Below, piece by piece: positions 45,495-56,382 of a stretch of 64,000 bases of DNA (position 1 is the stretch's first letter; every line of letters starts with the position of its first letter). The DNA comes from Isoetes taiwanensis (lineage: Eukaryota; Streptophyta; Lycopodiopsida; Isoetales; Isoetaceae). Location of the stretch: assembly GCA_021234155.1 (NCBI GenBank), contig JAJEKV010000004.1, forward strand, positions 17,979,310 to 18,043,309, written 5' to 3'. The notes below the pieces were generated by a model. The model had not been told where the DNA came from and did no database searches. It saw only the letters and a list, made by a program, of their open reading frames with translations. The translations under genes were made by a program, and so were the position numbers.

Positions 45495-45607
45495 GCACTC
45501 TAGATGTACGCATTAGTACATCCATTTGAATACATCACGAAATCATAGGAAAACCTTAGTGAAAAGCGTACAAAAACACAAAGAAAACCCCCTGTTATTA
45601 TGCTACA
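45495..45607. repeat. Dispersed 110-bp repeat, second copy
   Basis: Direct-orientation partner of the block at 43841-43955, ending AACCCCCTGTTATTATGCTA. The pair brackets MITE family X copy 2, the RPL10A fragment and the four-unit tandem array. Confidence 0.8.
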
Positions 45608-46117
45608 TATTCATGTGCTTTTGTAGGCATACAAGAAAGTGTTGTTATTGCAGATGTCAACAAATGATGTCCTCCCCATGGTTCGCGTGCTTTTGGTGGC
45701 AGCGAGTTTGCACAAGAAAATGAAAAAACTATGAACAAGTATCAAGTATGTGGTATTGTGAGAAAAGGAAGAACAATCTAGGAGTAAAATAGTCAAATTC
45801 TGACTTTGTTATTTTACTTACATACTAACTTGATGAATGAATGTTGAAATTCGGTTGACTTAGAAACAAGCGGATGTGAAGGAGAAAACACCAACTTATG
45901 ACCATGTATCTTAAGGTGGTATTGTTTTTGATCCATGATTAATGTTATGCGGCAATGATGTCTAAATTATATATATGTTTCATACAGCTGTATTAAGAAT
46001 GCTGCAAATGAGAAAGAGAATAATGAACCAGATTAGGATGGCATGTAAGAATATTAGCTTATATATCTTGTTGTCACATCTTTTTGGTCAAGTAATATTG
46101 GTTGCGTTGCTGCCAAG

Positions 46118-46895
46118 AGTAACATAGTGGTTGCAGAATCTGAAGATCATGTAGTGAGTGAAAAGTTGGGGGAAGATAGGAAGGAAAAAAACAAAGCTGA
46201 TGAAATCAGAGAGCAGAAAGCATCAGGTTGGTGTTTGTGAGGGCAAGCAATCAATTTCTAAAACTGTTTCAATATTTAAAAGTTTTGAACTGTTATATTT
46301 AAGCAAGAAAGTCTTTCTCTATAACCACTCCTTTAAAAGTGCAAGTTCCCGAAGCAGAAGTGTCATCGAGCCCTGTGCCTCGACATTGGTAGCAGAAAAC
46401 ATGTTACCATTGGAACATCAGAAGGAAGCATTCTAGATAAAGCTGGTTCTTGATACAACGATCAGCTGATCGGTCTTTACATAGGATAGGTCATCTCAAG
46501 TGCTAATTTCTTTTCATTTGAGTCCATTGACTTGCATATAATTGCAGGTACATGATTCAATTTATGGAGGCACATGAGGTGTCCACTCTCTTTTACTTCT
46601 TCGATCCACTCTTCTACTCGGTTTTGAACAGAAGAAGTAACAAAATAGGGGGATTTGTATCAGATATATATTTTGAAGTCTGTGAATACCTGTTCATTCC
46701 TGCATATCATGGTGACCACTGGACTATATATCTCATTATTGGTATTGGGGCAAGTTTTGAAATATGTGAGCCAGACATATACTGTTTTGACAGCATGGGC
46801 CTCTTTGCAGGGATAGAGCCGGTGCAAAGATTTGTAGTTATGTCTTAACATTTTATTTGGCCAATGAATTGAGAGTTGGGAAATCCAACGATTGA
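46118..46895 (+). pseudogene. Ulp1-like (C48) cysteine protease fragment, copy B
   Basis: Same two blocks as in copy A: charged exon 46118-46226 and protease exon from 46548. Here the core is better preserved, with FIPAYHGDHWTIYLII followed about 18 residues later by YCFDSMGLFAG, so both the catalytic His and the catalytic Asp are present. After FVVMS the frame stops at TAA (46846-46848), and one base away the continuation LTFYLANELRVGKSND runs to a TGA. That shift is shared with copy A, so it is either a real break or an error common to both. The catalytic Cys segment is absent from the readable sequence. The family assignment is firm at domain level; function as an active protease is doubtful. 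Confidence 0.65.
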
Positions 46896-47920
46896 ATACA
46901 ACCTGGGTTAAATTGCATGCATCATAAGGTATATCCATATGGTTTATAGTGAAACTATGAAATGATATTAATATAGGATACCATCTACCCACTATATGCC
47001 ACTACATAATTAACACTAATCCACTTTGTGTACACTACTATTTTACTTTGATTTCTCTCTCTTATCATGCCGTATCATATTAACACGTCCATTCACCCTC
47101 TTCTATTACAAGGCTCGTGGACGATAAAAACCCTTCTATTCTATTCTATTATATTCTATCCATTTTAGTTTAAGGCATTAATTTTGTACAATTTGTACAT
47201 ATGTTATAAACACGAGTGTTTCTTGTCTTTAAATCTGATGCGAGATATGGAACAAAGGATTTAGAGCTTCTATTACAAATGAAGCTTATCAGGTTCAGGC
47301 TCTGGGTTCATCGAACCACTGATTTGTGCATGTATTTGCACATTTTGGTGTATTCATTATTTATATGTGACAATTCAATAGTTTAACAATGGTTACGAGT
47401 TTTAAAAAAATAGAAAAGGTTACACTTAGAGATAAATCATATAATCTAATTAAAGGCAAGGAGATATTTTTTGAGAAAAAAGACAACTGCCTGCAAAAAA
47501 AGCTAAAGTCGCAGGGAGATCTATAAATAGAACCTAAACTTCAGTTGAATATATCTCGGCAACCAGAAGTCGGATTGCAGCGACCTTTACCTCATTGGAA
47601 CCGTCTCGGAGTCTAGTTTCCGAATTGGGGCGGCACATCCTATCCGTATGTGGCGAGTAATGGCGAAAAGGTGGCGAGGGGATTAGGATCAACGCCATAG
47701 CGACATCCGCGATTTGTGATTTGCAATTGTTTTTATGATGTGTGGCTACGTGGGTAGCTAGACTAGCTGGAGGGCTAATAAGCCAGATGTTATAGCTTTT
47801 TGTTTGCCATAACACTTGTGTTTTGCCATAACCCAGTGGATCCGGTTGGGTGGTTAACCGTGTAATCCGATCTATGTATCTGAGACAAATAATATAAACA
47901 GTTCTTGTTCTTAAGTTGTG

Positions 47921-48299
47921 ATGTTGTTACTTAGTCCCCATTATGATTTGAAACATATCGAGGAAAAGTGAAAAATTGGATCGGGATTCACGGGAATTCA
48001 CATTTGCTCTTTCGCCGGGGGTTAGCTTCGACCACGAAGCGAGAGAATGAAATGTCGGAAGAAAAGAGCGAGGAGGAGGAAGAAGAAGATTTGGAAGAAG
48101 GTGCGAATTCGACCAATTTCTCGAATAATTGGTGATTGAGAGGACTTAGGTTTGCATGTCTATTTTCTTTTTTGCTTTTCGTACTTTTCTAACACCCTTC
48201 TTTCTTGCAGACATGGAAGAAGAGAAGTGATGCAGTTCCCGAACCCTTTTGTTTTTGTTAAAGAAGTTATGGTCACGCCTCAGGGCATTTTTTGTGTAA
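47921..48299 (+). pseudogene. Acidic two-exon ORF, copy B (disrupted)
   Basis: Counterpart of the acidic ORF of copy A. The poly-Glu stretch and the last exon are recognisable, but the frame is broken at several former CAG/CTG positions: GGATCAGG became GGATCGGG, GTCTGAGG became GAGCGAGG, and the LEWLAV segment is lost. The last exon and its TTCTTGCAG acceptor are unchanged. The breaks look technical, because copy A reads through the same place. Confidence 0.5.
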
Positions 48300-50012
48300 A
48301 AATATTGTGAAAAGCCTTCGGGCATCTGATTACAAGCCTCTGGGCTCGGACATGTAAATGAATCAATTTTTTAATGAATTCAAAGTGTTTTGTCTAAGCT
48401 ATTTTGTATCTATGAAATTTTGTCTCTGCATTTGCCTCAATAAAGTCTGGGGAACACTATAAATCAACCGGTTGAAATTGCATAAATGGAAAATTTTAGG
48501 CTCTAAACATGAGATATCTGATTCATCAAAGTAACCATAGGAACTTTTTCGATCGACCTAAAGAAATTCCCCAACACTAAAAATCATTTTTAATTGAGGG
48601 CTGTAATTTAGCCTTGATACTTGAGGGAAAAAGACATATAAAATATCTAAATTTTGTTTTTCAAATGCAATAAATGGAATAAAATCTTGGTGAGAATTTA
48701 TTGCATTAAATACAATATTCTCCATATATACCATATATGTTATATCGGCGGGAAGGCAAATGCGGGCGTGTTAATTCAAGCAATCAATTATTCACGCTTA
48801 TTTATTTCTAATTATGCCTATATAAATCCAATTCCGCTCTCAAAATTTCTACCTATTCTTCCTTTCTTCATATGATTTGCGGTTTCGCTTACGCCCGCGT
48901 TTTGATCCGCCCTCCTAAAATCTTGGTGGCAGGTTTCTTTTTCGGCAATGTTAGATGCTTCTTTGGTTTCGGCAATTCCTAACTTACTTGAAGACTACGC
49001 CTTTTGTTACGTAGCATCATGTAGCGAGAAGACATCGGTGCTTGAGAGGACATCGAACAAGCCTCGAGAATCAAAAGCCTCGAAATTCAAGGTTAGTTTG
49101 ATTTAGTTTTAAAATTTTGCATGTCAATAGCGGGTTTAATCCAAGAAGAAGCTCATTCATTTGCTTTCGGAGGAAGCGGATGATGTTTATGAAAACGAGA
49201 ATAGTTTTTATGAACTTCATGCGCTTCTTTTTCGATGATGTTATCACAAAGACTATGTACAGTTAACGTTTATAAAAACAATTAAAAGACTTCGTTCAAA
49301 GTGAGCACATATTTCCCAATATCTACCCTGGGTTTTTAAGCCAGGCCACATCAGGTACTCCTACTTCCATGCAACTCCTACTCAAGGTTTTCCATATAAC
49401 AGTAGTATAGAATTCATATGTAACATTTAAAAAATATTGTCAAAGAAATTTCAGTTCATTTTGTCAAAAGAATATCAGATAACTATACTTCAATCATATA
49501 TTTCCATGTTCCCAGTACGTTTTTGTTCATATCAGCCTTTCTTATTTCAATAAAAACCTTCTTATGCTTCACTAATAAATTGGAAAATGAGTAAATCAAT
49601 AAATCAGCAATTCTTCCCATGTCCTTTTGTTTTTTTACAGTAACATTCTTACGTGTTATTACTGGCCTTTAGCTATTTACTTATCTATCTGTATAGGTTT
49701 TTTTTCTCTCTACATTTTAATGCAGCTAAAGCGTGTATATTTTTCCTATATATCGGTTTACATTTGAGTGTGTAAAAAAATTATCCTTAGTTTCAACTCT
49801 TAGTTTAAACCAGTAGGGCATGTCTCTTAGTTTCTAAGTTTATAAATAAATAAATATAACACACCAGGCATGAATACTGATACTCCTCTAACTTCCTATT
49901 GTTAGATGCCAAGTTACATAAATCACCCAGTTGATGATCAAGATGCAATAGTGGGTTTGTAACATTACCATTCTTTTAATATATTGATGACACAGTTCTT
50001 CAAAAAAAAAAA

Positions 50013-50385
50013 GATGCAATAGTTGGTTACGTCCATTTGGGGCAGCAATCACACAGCCCGGCTCCAGTTGCGGCTCCAAGCTCCAGTCCGGTTGAAGCAC
50101 ATCCGAGCACCAGTCCGGCTGGAGCCCCAGTTGCACTACAATACTTGGATCAAGTGATGATGATGAATCACGGAGCCTTGAGGGGCCATTTTAAATCGGG
50201 CTCGAGGCCCTTGAGATGACCACGAGGTGGCCGTGTTATCGACCACTTCAATAATCTTTGTACATGCATTGATCGAAGCCCGAATCTACATAGCCGTCAA
50301 CGAGATTCAAAATGAGGAGCTTTGTTTCTTAGTGGCCAGCCTTTATGCCTGCATGCCTCAACACGAACCACTACCGCATCGATAG
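50013..50385 (+). pseudogene. Pro/Ser-rich exon, copy B (disrupted)
   Basis: The Pro/Ser-rich first part is identical to copy A. From 50165 the frame breaks where copy A has AATGCAGAGCGCAGGGCC and this copy has AATCACGGAGCCTTGAGG. More losses of CTG follow (TCTGGGCTCTGAGG to TCGGGCTCGAGG). The last 60 bp match again. The pattern is the CAG/CTG-linked disruption seen throughout. Confidence 0.5.
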
Positions 50386-51842
50386 CCAAGCTACTCAGTA
50401 GACTGGGCTAAACAGTCTGGGATTTTGTATGTCGGGTTTATCCAGATTATATATAATTGTAAAATTTTGCCAATCAATACAACAAATTTTGTCTACTTCT
50501 ATATTTCTACAATGTAATACATGTTATATACCTTTTTTAAGCGGTTTCTTGGCCATGCAACAAAAGTTCCAACACTTTCACCAACCGTATCCCCACCGGG
50601 ATGTCTGCGAGGTAAAGCTCCATCCATAGTGCAGCAGTTAATCACTGTAACTCGGACATACTTATCCCCGAGCGAAATTCCATGACAGTTTGCAGTCGGA
50701 TCGATGGAGTCGATCTTGCATAATCCTACTTTCCTTTTCTGGATTTGTAGTTAACATGAAACATTCATCTTCGACAATGCAGACAATTGCATACTCAGAC
50801 ACCTACTATTGGAAATTATTGTACAAACTATAGGAATGAGATGCGTATATGAATTTTGTAGCCATTCTTGAGAAGTCGATTCGAGTTCACCGAAATCCAC
50901 CGAGCACTATGGAAATGCTGGTGATTCGAGGAAAAATTCGAATTAGAAGAAAGATTAGGTTAACTACGTTTAGGCGGGATAAATGTAATCAATAAAAGAA
51001 CACGGTAGATTGGTTTCTAAAAACTCAATGAAAAAAGTCGGCGGATGGGTTCTTTTTTTTTTTTGAAAGTGAATCTTTGTCATTATTATTTTTATGTGTC
51101 AAGAATATTTCAAAACTGCATATTGAGTTTTCTTGAAATTCAAATTTCTCGTACAGGTAGAAAAAGCTATTTCTTGGCAGCTATTTCTCGTACAGGTAGA
51201 AAAAGCTATTTCTTCGAGTAGCTAGAGCGCTTATCCAAGCGACCTTCCGGATTCCAGAAATATCTTCTAAAATGAGAGGTGGTTGAGGCGGACGGGGCCA
51301 AGGAGGCGGTGGCAAAGGAAACTCAAAACCCGGCTCTTCTCAAGTTTCAGATGACGTTGATCAGACCCCTTTATGCTTTGCATGAATTTGAGTTATTTCC
51401 TTGCCTTCAGTTATTTTGCTTTGCATGAATTTGAGTTATTATGCTTTGCATGAATTTGAATTATTACCTTCGTTAATGCTCCTGATTCTCTATTTTTTAG
51501 AATATAGTTCTTAGTAGTTTTTATCAGAGGGGTACACACCCATTTAGAATATAATTTTTAGTAGTTTTAAATAGCGAGGTTCCGCTAAAAGCGTGGCTGG
51601 AGGTTTAGCGATTCTGAATAGCGGTGTTCAATGAGGTTGAATAGTGTGAAATATGGATGCATGAAGGGTAAGTAGCTTAAAATGTGGATGCATACTAATT
51701 TACCTTCAAATTCCATAAGCATGGTTCACAATAGGAGCTACCAACGCATGGCGTGAATTATACTAATTTAGGTTTAAATTCATGCCAAGTGTGATCTCTT
51801 TTTCTGAAAAGTATTCTAAAATGTGTTCATCTTCTTTTGCAG

Positions 51843-52315
51843 TGCCCAAGAGGAAGAAAACCCCTAATAATTGAGGTGCGTGCACGGTAGAAACCAAGGG
51901 TAGGCGACCCGGATCTGCAATACCATATAATCTCACCTTAGATGATGAAAGGCCTATTCTTATAGCAACCCAGCGACCCTGCGTGCCTTTGAAGAGGAAA
52001 TGGGCGAGGGTCTTAGAGTGGTGCGTTGATCTCGCCAAGACAAATGGCAAGCTTCGTCTTCTCGAGGAAAAAAAAGCGGAACAAGATGACCAAATAAGAG
52101 ATCCTAATCTCTTGTGAGGAAGGGGCGACACCAAGCGCAAATTGCTATTGGAGATGACACATAAGCGAGAAGAAAGATCTGCTTTCGGACTTACACCTTT
52201 AGAGCTCACGCATACAAGGATACGTTCATGAAAGCAGATGTGAATGGTGAGATATGTTTTAAGTATGGTTGGCCCACCAATATAGCGATTCACGCCAATG
52301 CCAAAATGAATGTGC
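51843..52315 (+). pseudogene. Composite gene, NLS-like exon, copy B (disrupted)
   Basis: Same acceptor as in copy A and the same PKRKKTPNN start. The frame then breaks at 51873-51890, where TCGAGGTCTGTACCTGG of copy A became TTGAGGTGCGTGCACGG, and at many later CAG/CTG sites. The shared TAA after GATGACCAAA is also present. Use copy A for this exon. Confidence 0.5.
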
Positions 52316-52548
52316 ACTTGGTGGGGTTCAAACCACGGCGGTGTATGTTGCTTTGGGTGTTAGTTCTTGGGGTTATCTGACCATGATCCCAGGCGTGGTA
52401 GAACTTAAAAGCCTATACATGTCCTCCACTTTGGCTGCTTTCGTTGGCGGTGGGACAAAAAAACTAGCTAGTCGTCAAAGACTAGTCTAGACCCGATAAA
52501 AAGTTAGTTTCTGATTCTTGTGGCTGTTTCTTTGGTTCTTGTCTATAG

Positions 52549-53113
52549 GAGGGTCCTAAATCTAGGGAAGGATGTTCAACTGCGGTTGTCCGAAGGCATG
52601 GAGGCTTCTATTTTTGAGAATGAAACGGGGACAGGGGGTGGCTTGATTAGAGGCCATGAACAAAGGCTGAATAAGTACTTTCGACCATTATCCATTGGGT
52701 CTTAAGAAAACTTTTCAGATCCATGTGAAGTCCCTCATCTGTTCACCAAGCTCCATTTATGTTAACAGAAGATATGATCCAGCACATGCCATAGAGATTG
52801 TTCAGAGCATGATTAGTAATCCAGGTCAAATGCCTATGCCAGCGGATGTGTTACCTTGGGATATGATCTCGAACAAGCCTGTTGTGTGGACGAACATCGA
52901 GGAGTTATTATTAAATGATGACATTAAATTCGTCATCATCGACGGGCAGCATTCCGTTGAGGCACAAAAGGCCCTCATCAGGCATGCAGAACAAACAGGA
53001 CAAACCGTGTTCTACAATCACTATGCGTATAGGAGGTGTCGACTCTTGGATGCCAATACTTCACCTGCAGATTTGGCTGAGATTAGTGCAAGGAAGACAT
53101 TTCTATACAAAAG
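52549..53113 (+). CDS. Composite gene, DGQH (ParB/sulfiredoxin-like) exon, copy B
   Basis: The last 140 codons before the AAG|GTAATT donor are intact: MGLKKTFQIHVKSLICSPSS, NRRYDPAHAIEIVQSMISNP, then NIEELLLNDDIKFVIIDGQH and SVEAQKALIRHAEQTGQTVF, ending LAEISARKTFLYKR. The hydrophobic strand followed by Asp-Gly-Gln-His and a small-residue helix is the hallmark loop of the ParB/sulfiredoxin (DGQHR) fold. In prokaryotes and phages that fold is often joined to DNA methylases or nucleases. The usual Arg of DGQHR is Ser here, so any nucleotide-binding role may be altered. The 5' part of the exon (52549-52690) is disrupted at CAG/CTG sites; copy A reads it cleanly. The next intron carries the palindromic foldback. 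Confidence 0.6.
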
Positions 53114-53144
53114 GTAATTAACTACATTAGGATATTATCATTTT

Positions 53145-53515
53145 AATATTAAGGCGTGCTTCTCAATCAATTGAATTCACGCCGGGCGTGCTTCTAAATC
53201 AAACCAATTTACGCCAGGCGTGCTTTTAAAGCAAAACAATTGGCGTGAATTGTTTTGCTAAAAAGCTGCGCTGGCGTGGTTAGTTTTTAATTTAAACGCG
53301 CGGCGTAATTCAATTGATTAAAAACGCTGGCGTGAATTCAATTGATTTAGAAACGCGCTGGCGAATTCAATTGATTTAGAAGCACACCTGGCGTGAATTG
53401 CTTTGTTTTAAAAGCACGCTTGGCGTGAATTGCATTAGTAGCTTAATTCATTTCACGTCAGGCGTGCTTTCTATGTTGATCAATTCAGTTCTATTCAAAT
53501 CGCGCCCGACGTGTT
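53145..53515. repeat. Foldback and tandem array of the palindromic motif, copy B intron
   Basis: The left arm (about 53152-53240) reads GGCGTGCTTCTCAATCAATT, GAATTCACGCCGGGCGTGCT and so on, up to AAAGCAAAACAATT. It is the reverse complement of the right arm seen cleanly in copy A (AATTGTTTTGTTTTAAAAGC onward). The right arm here (53245-53380) is scrambled. Taken together the two copies reconstruct an inverted repeat with arms of roughly 85-90 bp, followed by direct repeats of the same unit. Confidence 0.8.
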
Positions 53516-53656
53516 TCTGTTCTATGATGCTGATTCAATGTCTGTACTATTATAGTCCATACGTGGAGCAACTGCCCATTACCCACCAGACAGGGCGGGT
53601 CAAAGTCTGAGGCATTCAAGCTGCTGAAGCGGACTCTGTCGCAGACAATTATATAG

Positions 53657-55540
53657 GAGAAGAAGAAGACTGCAAGAAAATCAAAGAAAAAAGGTGGTGA
53701 TAATATTGCAGATCCTTCTGATAGCACATCTAGCAGGTCAGGTCTAACAGACTCTTATAAGATTATCTTTTGTAAGGAGGCAGTATGGCTCAAGTGGAAT
53801 GAATTCTGGGACGCTTATGCACAAAGGAAGCTGCCAGATACTATGGGTAGGGTGCCTCCTGTTGATGTAAGCATCTTTGACTTGAATGTGACAGAGATGA
53901 GAAAGATTCAGGGGCTAGACGACACTGAGACCATTTGGGTTTTAGACCAGTGCCTGAAGAAGGAAGTCTTATACAAGAAGAGTGCTTTTACTAAGGATAG
54001 GATGTCCTTCGTTAAGTGTTGTACCCATGTGAAGGATGTATGTACAATGAAGTTAGCTGTAGGAGCTGAGTTACAAAGGCTATCAGGGGATGTGGCATTA
54101 TCTGAAATCGGATTGCTGGACAAATACAAGGTCAGTAATGATGACATCAAGAAGTTTGTATTCTGGTCAAAAGACTTCCTAAAGAATTGGAAGGCTAAAA
54201 ATGCAAAACATAAAGAGACTCTACCCCCTAAGGTACAGGCCGAGTTGAGAAGAAAAGTGGCCCTTGTGAAGAAGATTACTGGAGAAGAAGACACTGTCCA
54301 GTATTCAGTCTCCATTGGGTACAAAGGTCTCTTGCCAGAATCAACTACTTGCCTTAAAAACATATCACTCTTTGTGTTGGATAACAGGGGCGGGAGAGGA
54401 GATATGGGCATGAACCAGAAGGACTACAACATCTTCTTTACCAGTTGTATAGGATTGACAACTGAGAGGTCCTTTATTATTGTCATCGTTTGTCCTTCGG
54501 GTGACTCACATCTGCATGCACTATCCGTTGCTCATGATCTGGAGTGCCTCAAAGTTATTAGGGAGGGATGCCTAATATATGATGTTAAGGATAATGAGCT
54601 GCGAATACCACAGAAGATGGCACATGTGATTTTAATTATGATATCCATGCTGTCAGACGCGGAATATGATGATGCTAAGGCCAAGGGTGACAATAGCAGT
54701 GCATGGGAATGTTTTCTTCTAGATGATCCAGACTTAACAATTATATTCTATCATACGGATCAGGATCAGGATCAGGAACAGGAACATGATCAATCAGAAG
54801 AGGATGAGGATCGGGACCCTCTCCTAAGTGATGAAATCAAGTACGAGCTACTAACTAAGGAGAAGGGCCCCTTAAATAAAAATGGATTTCCCCCGTCTAT
54901 GGCTGCTTACCTCGTCGAGGCATTTGCTCCAATTGATACAACCTGCTTGGAGCTTCATCTTGGAGGTTATATTGCCCGAGAGGCTCTTATGGATGTTAGA
55001 AGTTGTCACTGCTTTGTGAGTGATGAGCCGGCCAAAGACCTTCTTGAACCATTCCTCATGCATGTACTTGCCAAATCTCCTAAAGGCCCTTATGACAACT
55101 TGAAATCTTTGAGCAATCAAAGTCACCGTGGACTTGTCCAATTCAAAATGGGCGATGGATTACGGTGGGAACTAGTAATCCATGACGATAAGATAAAGCA
55201 ATGACCAAGTGGCTGCTAAAGCTGGTTTGCTCATAGTGATGTGATGAAGGCGAACATAGGAATATCCTTGCCTCCCTTGCGGGTGATGCAAGCAACAATA
55301 AAATAGATTCACAAGTTAACAAGATCTAATTGATAAGGCAGAAGAGTGAAGGGGCCATTGGCAGCAAAGCGACTCTAGTGATTCCGCGGGTTTGCCAAAT
55401 CAATACTAAAATAATGTCGGTTGTGAAAGGCGTGAGAGGAACTAATAGAAAATAACAATTCTAGCGGTCGGGAAGAACGCGGAGATTAAAGGGTGGCGAA
55501 GGGAGAATGACAAACGGCGGCAACATGGCGAAGATGATAG
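53657..55540 (+). CDS. Composite gene, long middle exon, copy B
   Basis: Open frame of 515 codons (53657-55204), the longest in the window. The ATG at 53843 gives 453 residues, but the frame opens earlier and an upstream exon probably supplies the start. A basic stretch (EKKKTARKSKKKGGDN) comes first, then WNEFWDAYAQRKLPDTMGRV, a helical charged part, ISLFVLDNRGGRGDMGMNQK, FIIVIVCPSGDSHLHALSVA, an acidic linker (DQDQDQEQEHDQSEEDEDRD) and SMAAYLVEAFAPIDTTCLEL ahead of HLGGYIAREALMDVRSCHCF. The last block resembles the Pro..VLD.FxGxG..A..R part of N4/N6-type DNA methylases with the catalytic Gly-rich and DPPY motifs lost. That is my inference, not a match I can prove. The 3' end (55140-55540) is disrupted; copy A shows the true acidic tail and donor. 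Confidence 0.75.
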
Positions 55541-55755
55541 GTATAGCTTTGTAGATGAAATTGCACCCTTGGCGTGATTTAATTTATCTTAGGTTTGAAT
55601 TAAATAGTGCCAAAGCGTGCATTGATTATATTTCATTGTCACACTAAATCATCAGAAGTGGCGATTTGGTTAAGACTAACTCAAATCACTTTGAACGCGT
55701 TTGTATTGTTTGTGTGATCATATCTTGCTGACCAGATACATGTTTGATATTTCAG

Positions 55756-56382
55756 CTTGCCTTGCGTATCTAAGAAGGTTGTGGTATTCGATCTAAATGG
55801 AGTCCTTTATAAGACTTTTCCGAAAAATAAAGTGGCTAGAGATCAGTTTCATCAGACACCAGTAGAATCAAACACCAAATGGATCTATCATGGCCCGCGC
55901 TTGAAGGAGATGCTAGATGAGGCATTCGAGTTGGTATTCGGTCATCCATAGAACTAAAGAACATCAAGGATACTTTGGAGGCATTGGGGGAAATGCATAG
56001 ACATTGGTTGACCTTTTGGGATCAGAACAAATGTGTGAAGCTCACTAATCCCAAGGATCCAACAGGCAAGCCTATCTTCATCAAACACTTGAGTAACATG
56101 ATGGACGAACTTGGTATCGAGAATAAGGATGATATAATCATAGTGGATGATGATGCTCTCAAATGCTTCTATAATCAAACGCAGGCTCTGAATCCACCAT
56201 CTTACGATCCAAAAAATTTTGCGGCAGATGATTTTCTGGTGAAGTTTATGTCCATTATGAATAATTTGGCTATGGGGATGACGGTGCGTGAAGTGTTAGA
56301 TTCACACCCAGAACTGGATAGAACGGCTGACATGGAACCACACCTTGTTACATACGTGGAAAAACATGGATTGATCCCTTAA
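55756..56382 (+). CDS. Composite gene, FCP1/NIF-like HAD domain exon, copy B
   Basis: The terminal exon joins in phase to the middle exon (AG|C). HAD motifs in order: VVVFDLNGVLYKT (nucleophile Asp kept, second Asp replaced by Asn), then LKEMLDEAFELV, motif II partly lost at a frameshift (about 55931-55950) that is shared with copy A, then KDTLEALGEMHRHWLTFWDQ, KPIFIKHLSNMMDELGIENK (motif III Lys), DDIIIVDDDALKCFYNQTQA (motif IV Asp pair) and PPSYDPKNFAADDFLVKF. It ends at TAA after VEKHGLIP. Known family members are CTD phosphatases and plant homologues. Asn at the general-acid position suggests a pseudophosphatase or a changed reaction. From 55975 onward 135 codons are intact. Confidence 0.8.

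Noticed and set aside
45164-45529. 121-codon ORF with repeated VVSHWLLTI-like blocks
   Set aside because: It is the translation of a four-unit tandem DNA repeat; different units are read in different frames and spacer lengths vary.
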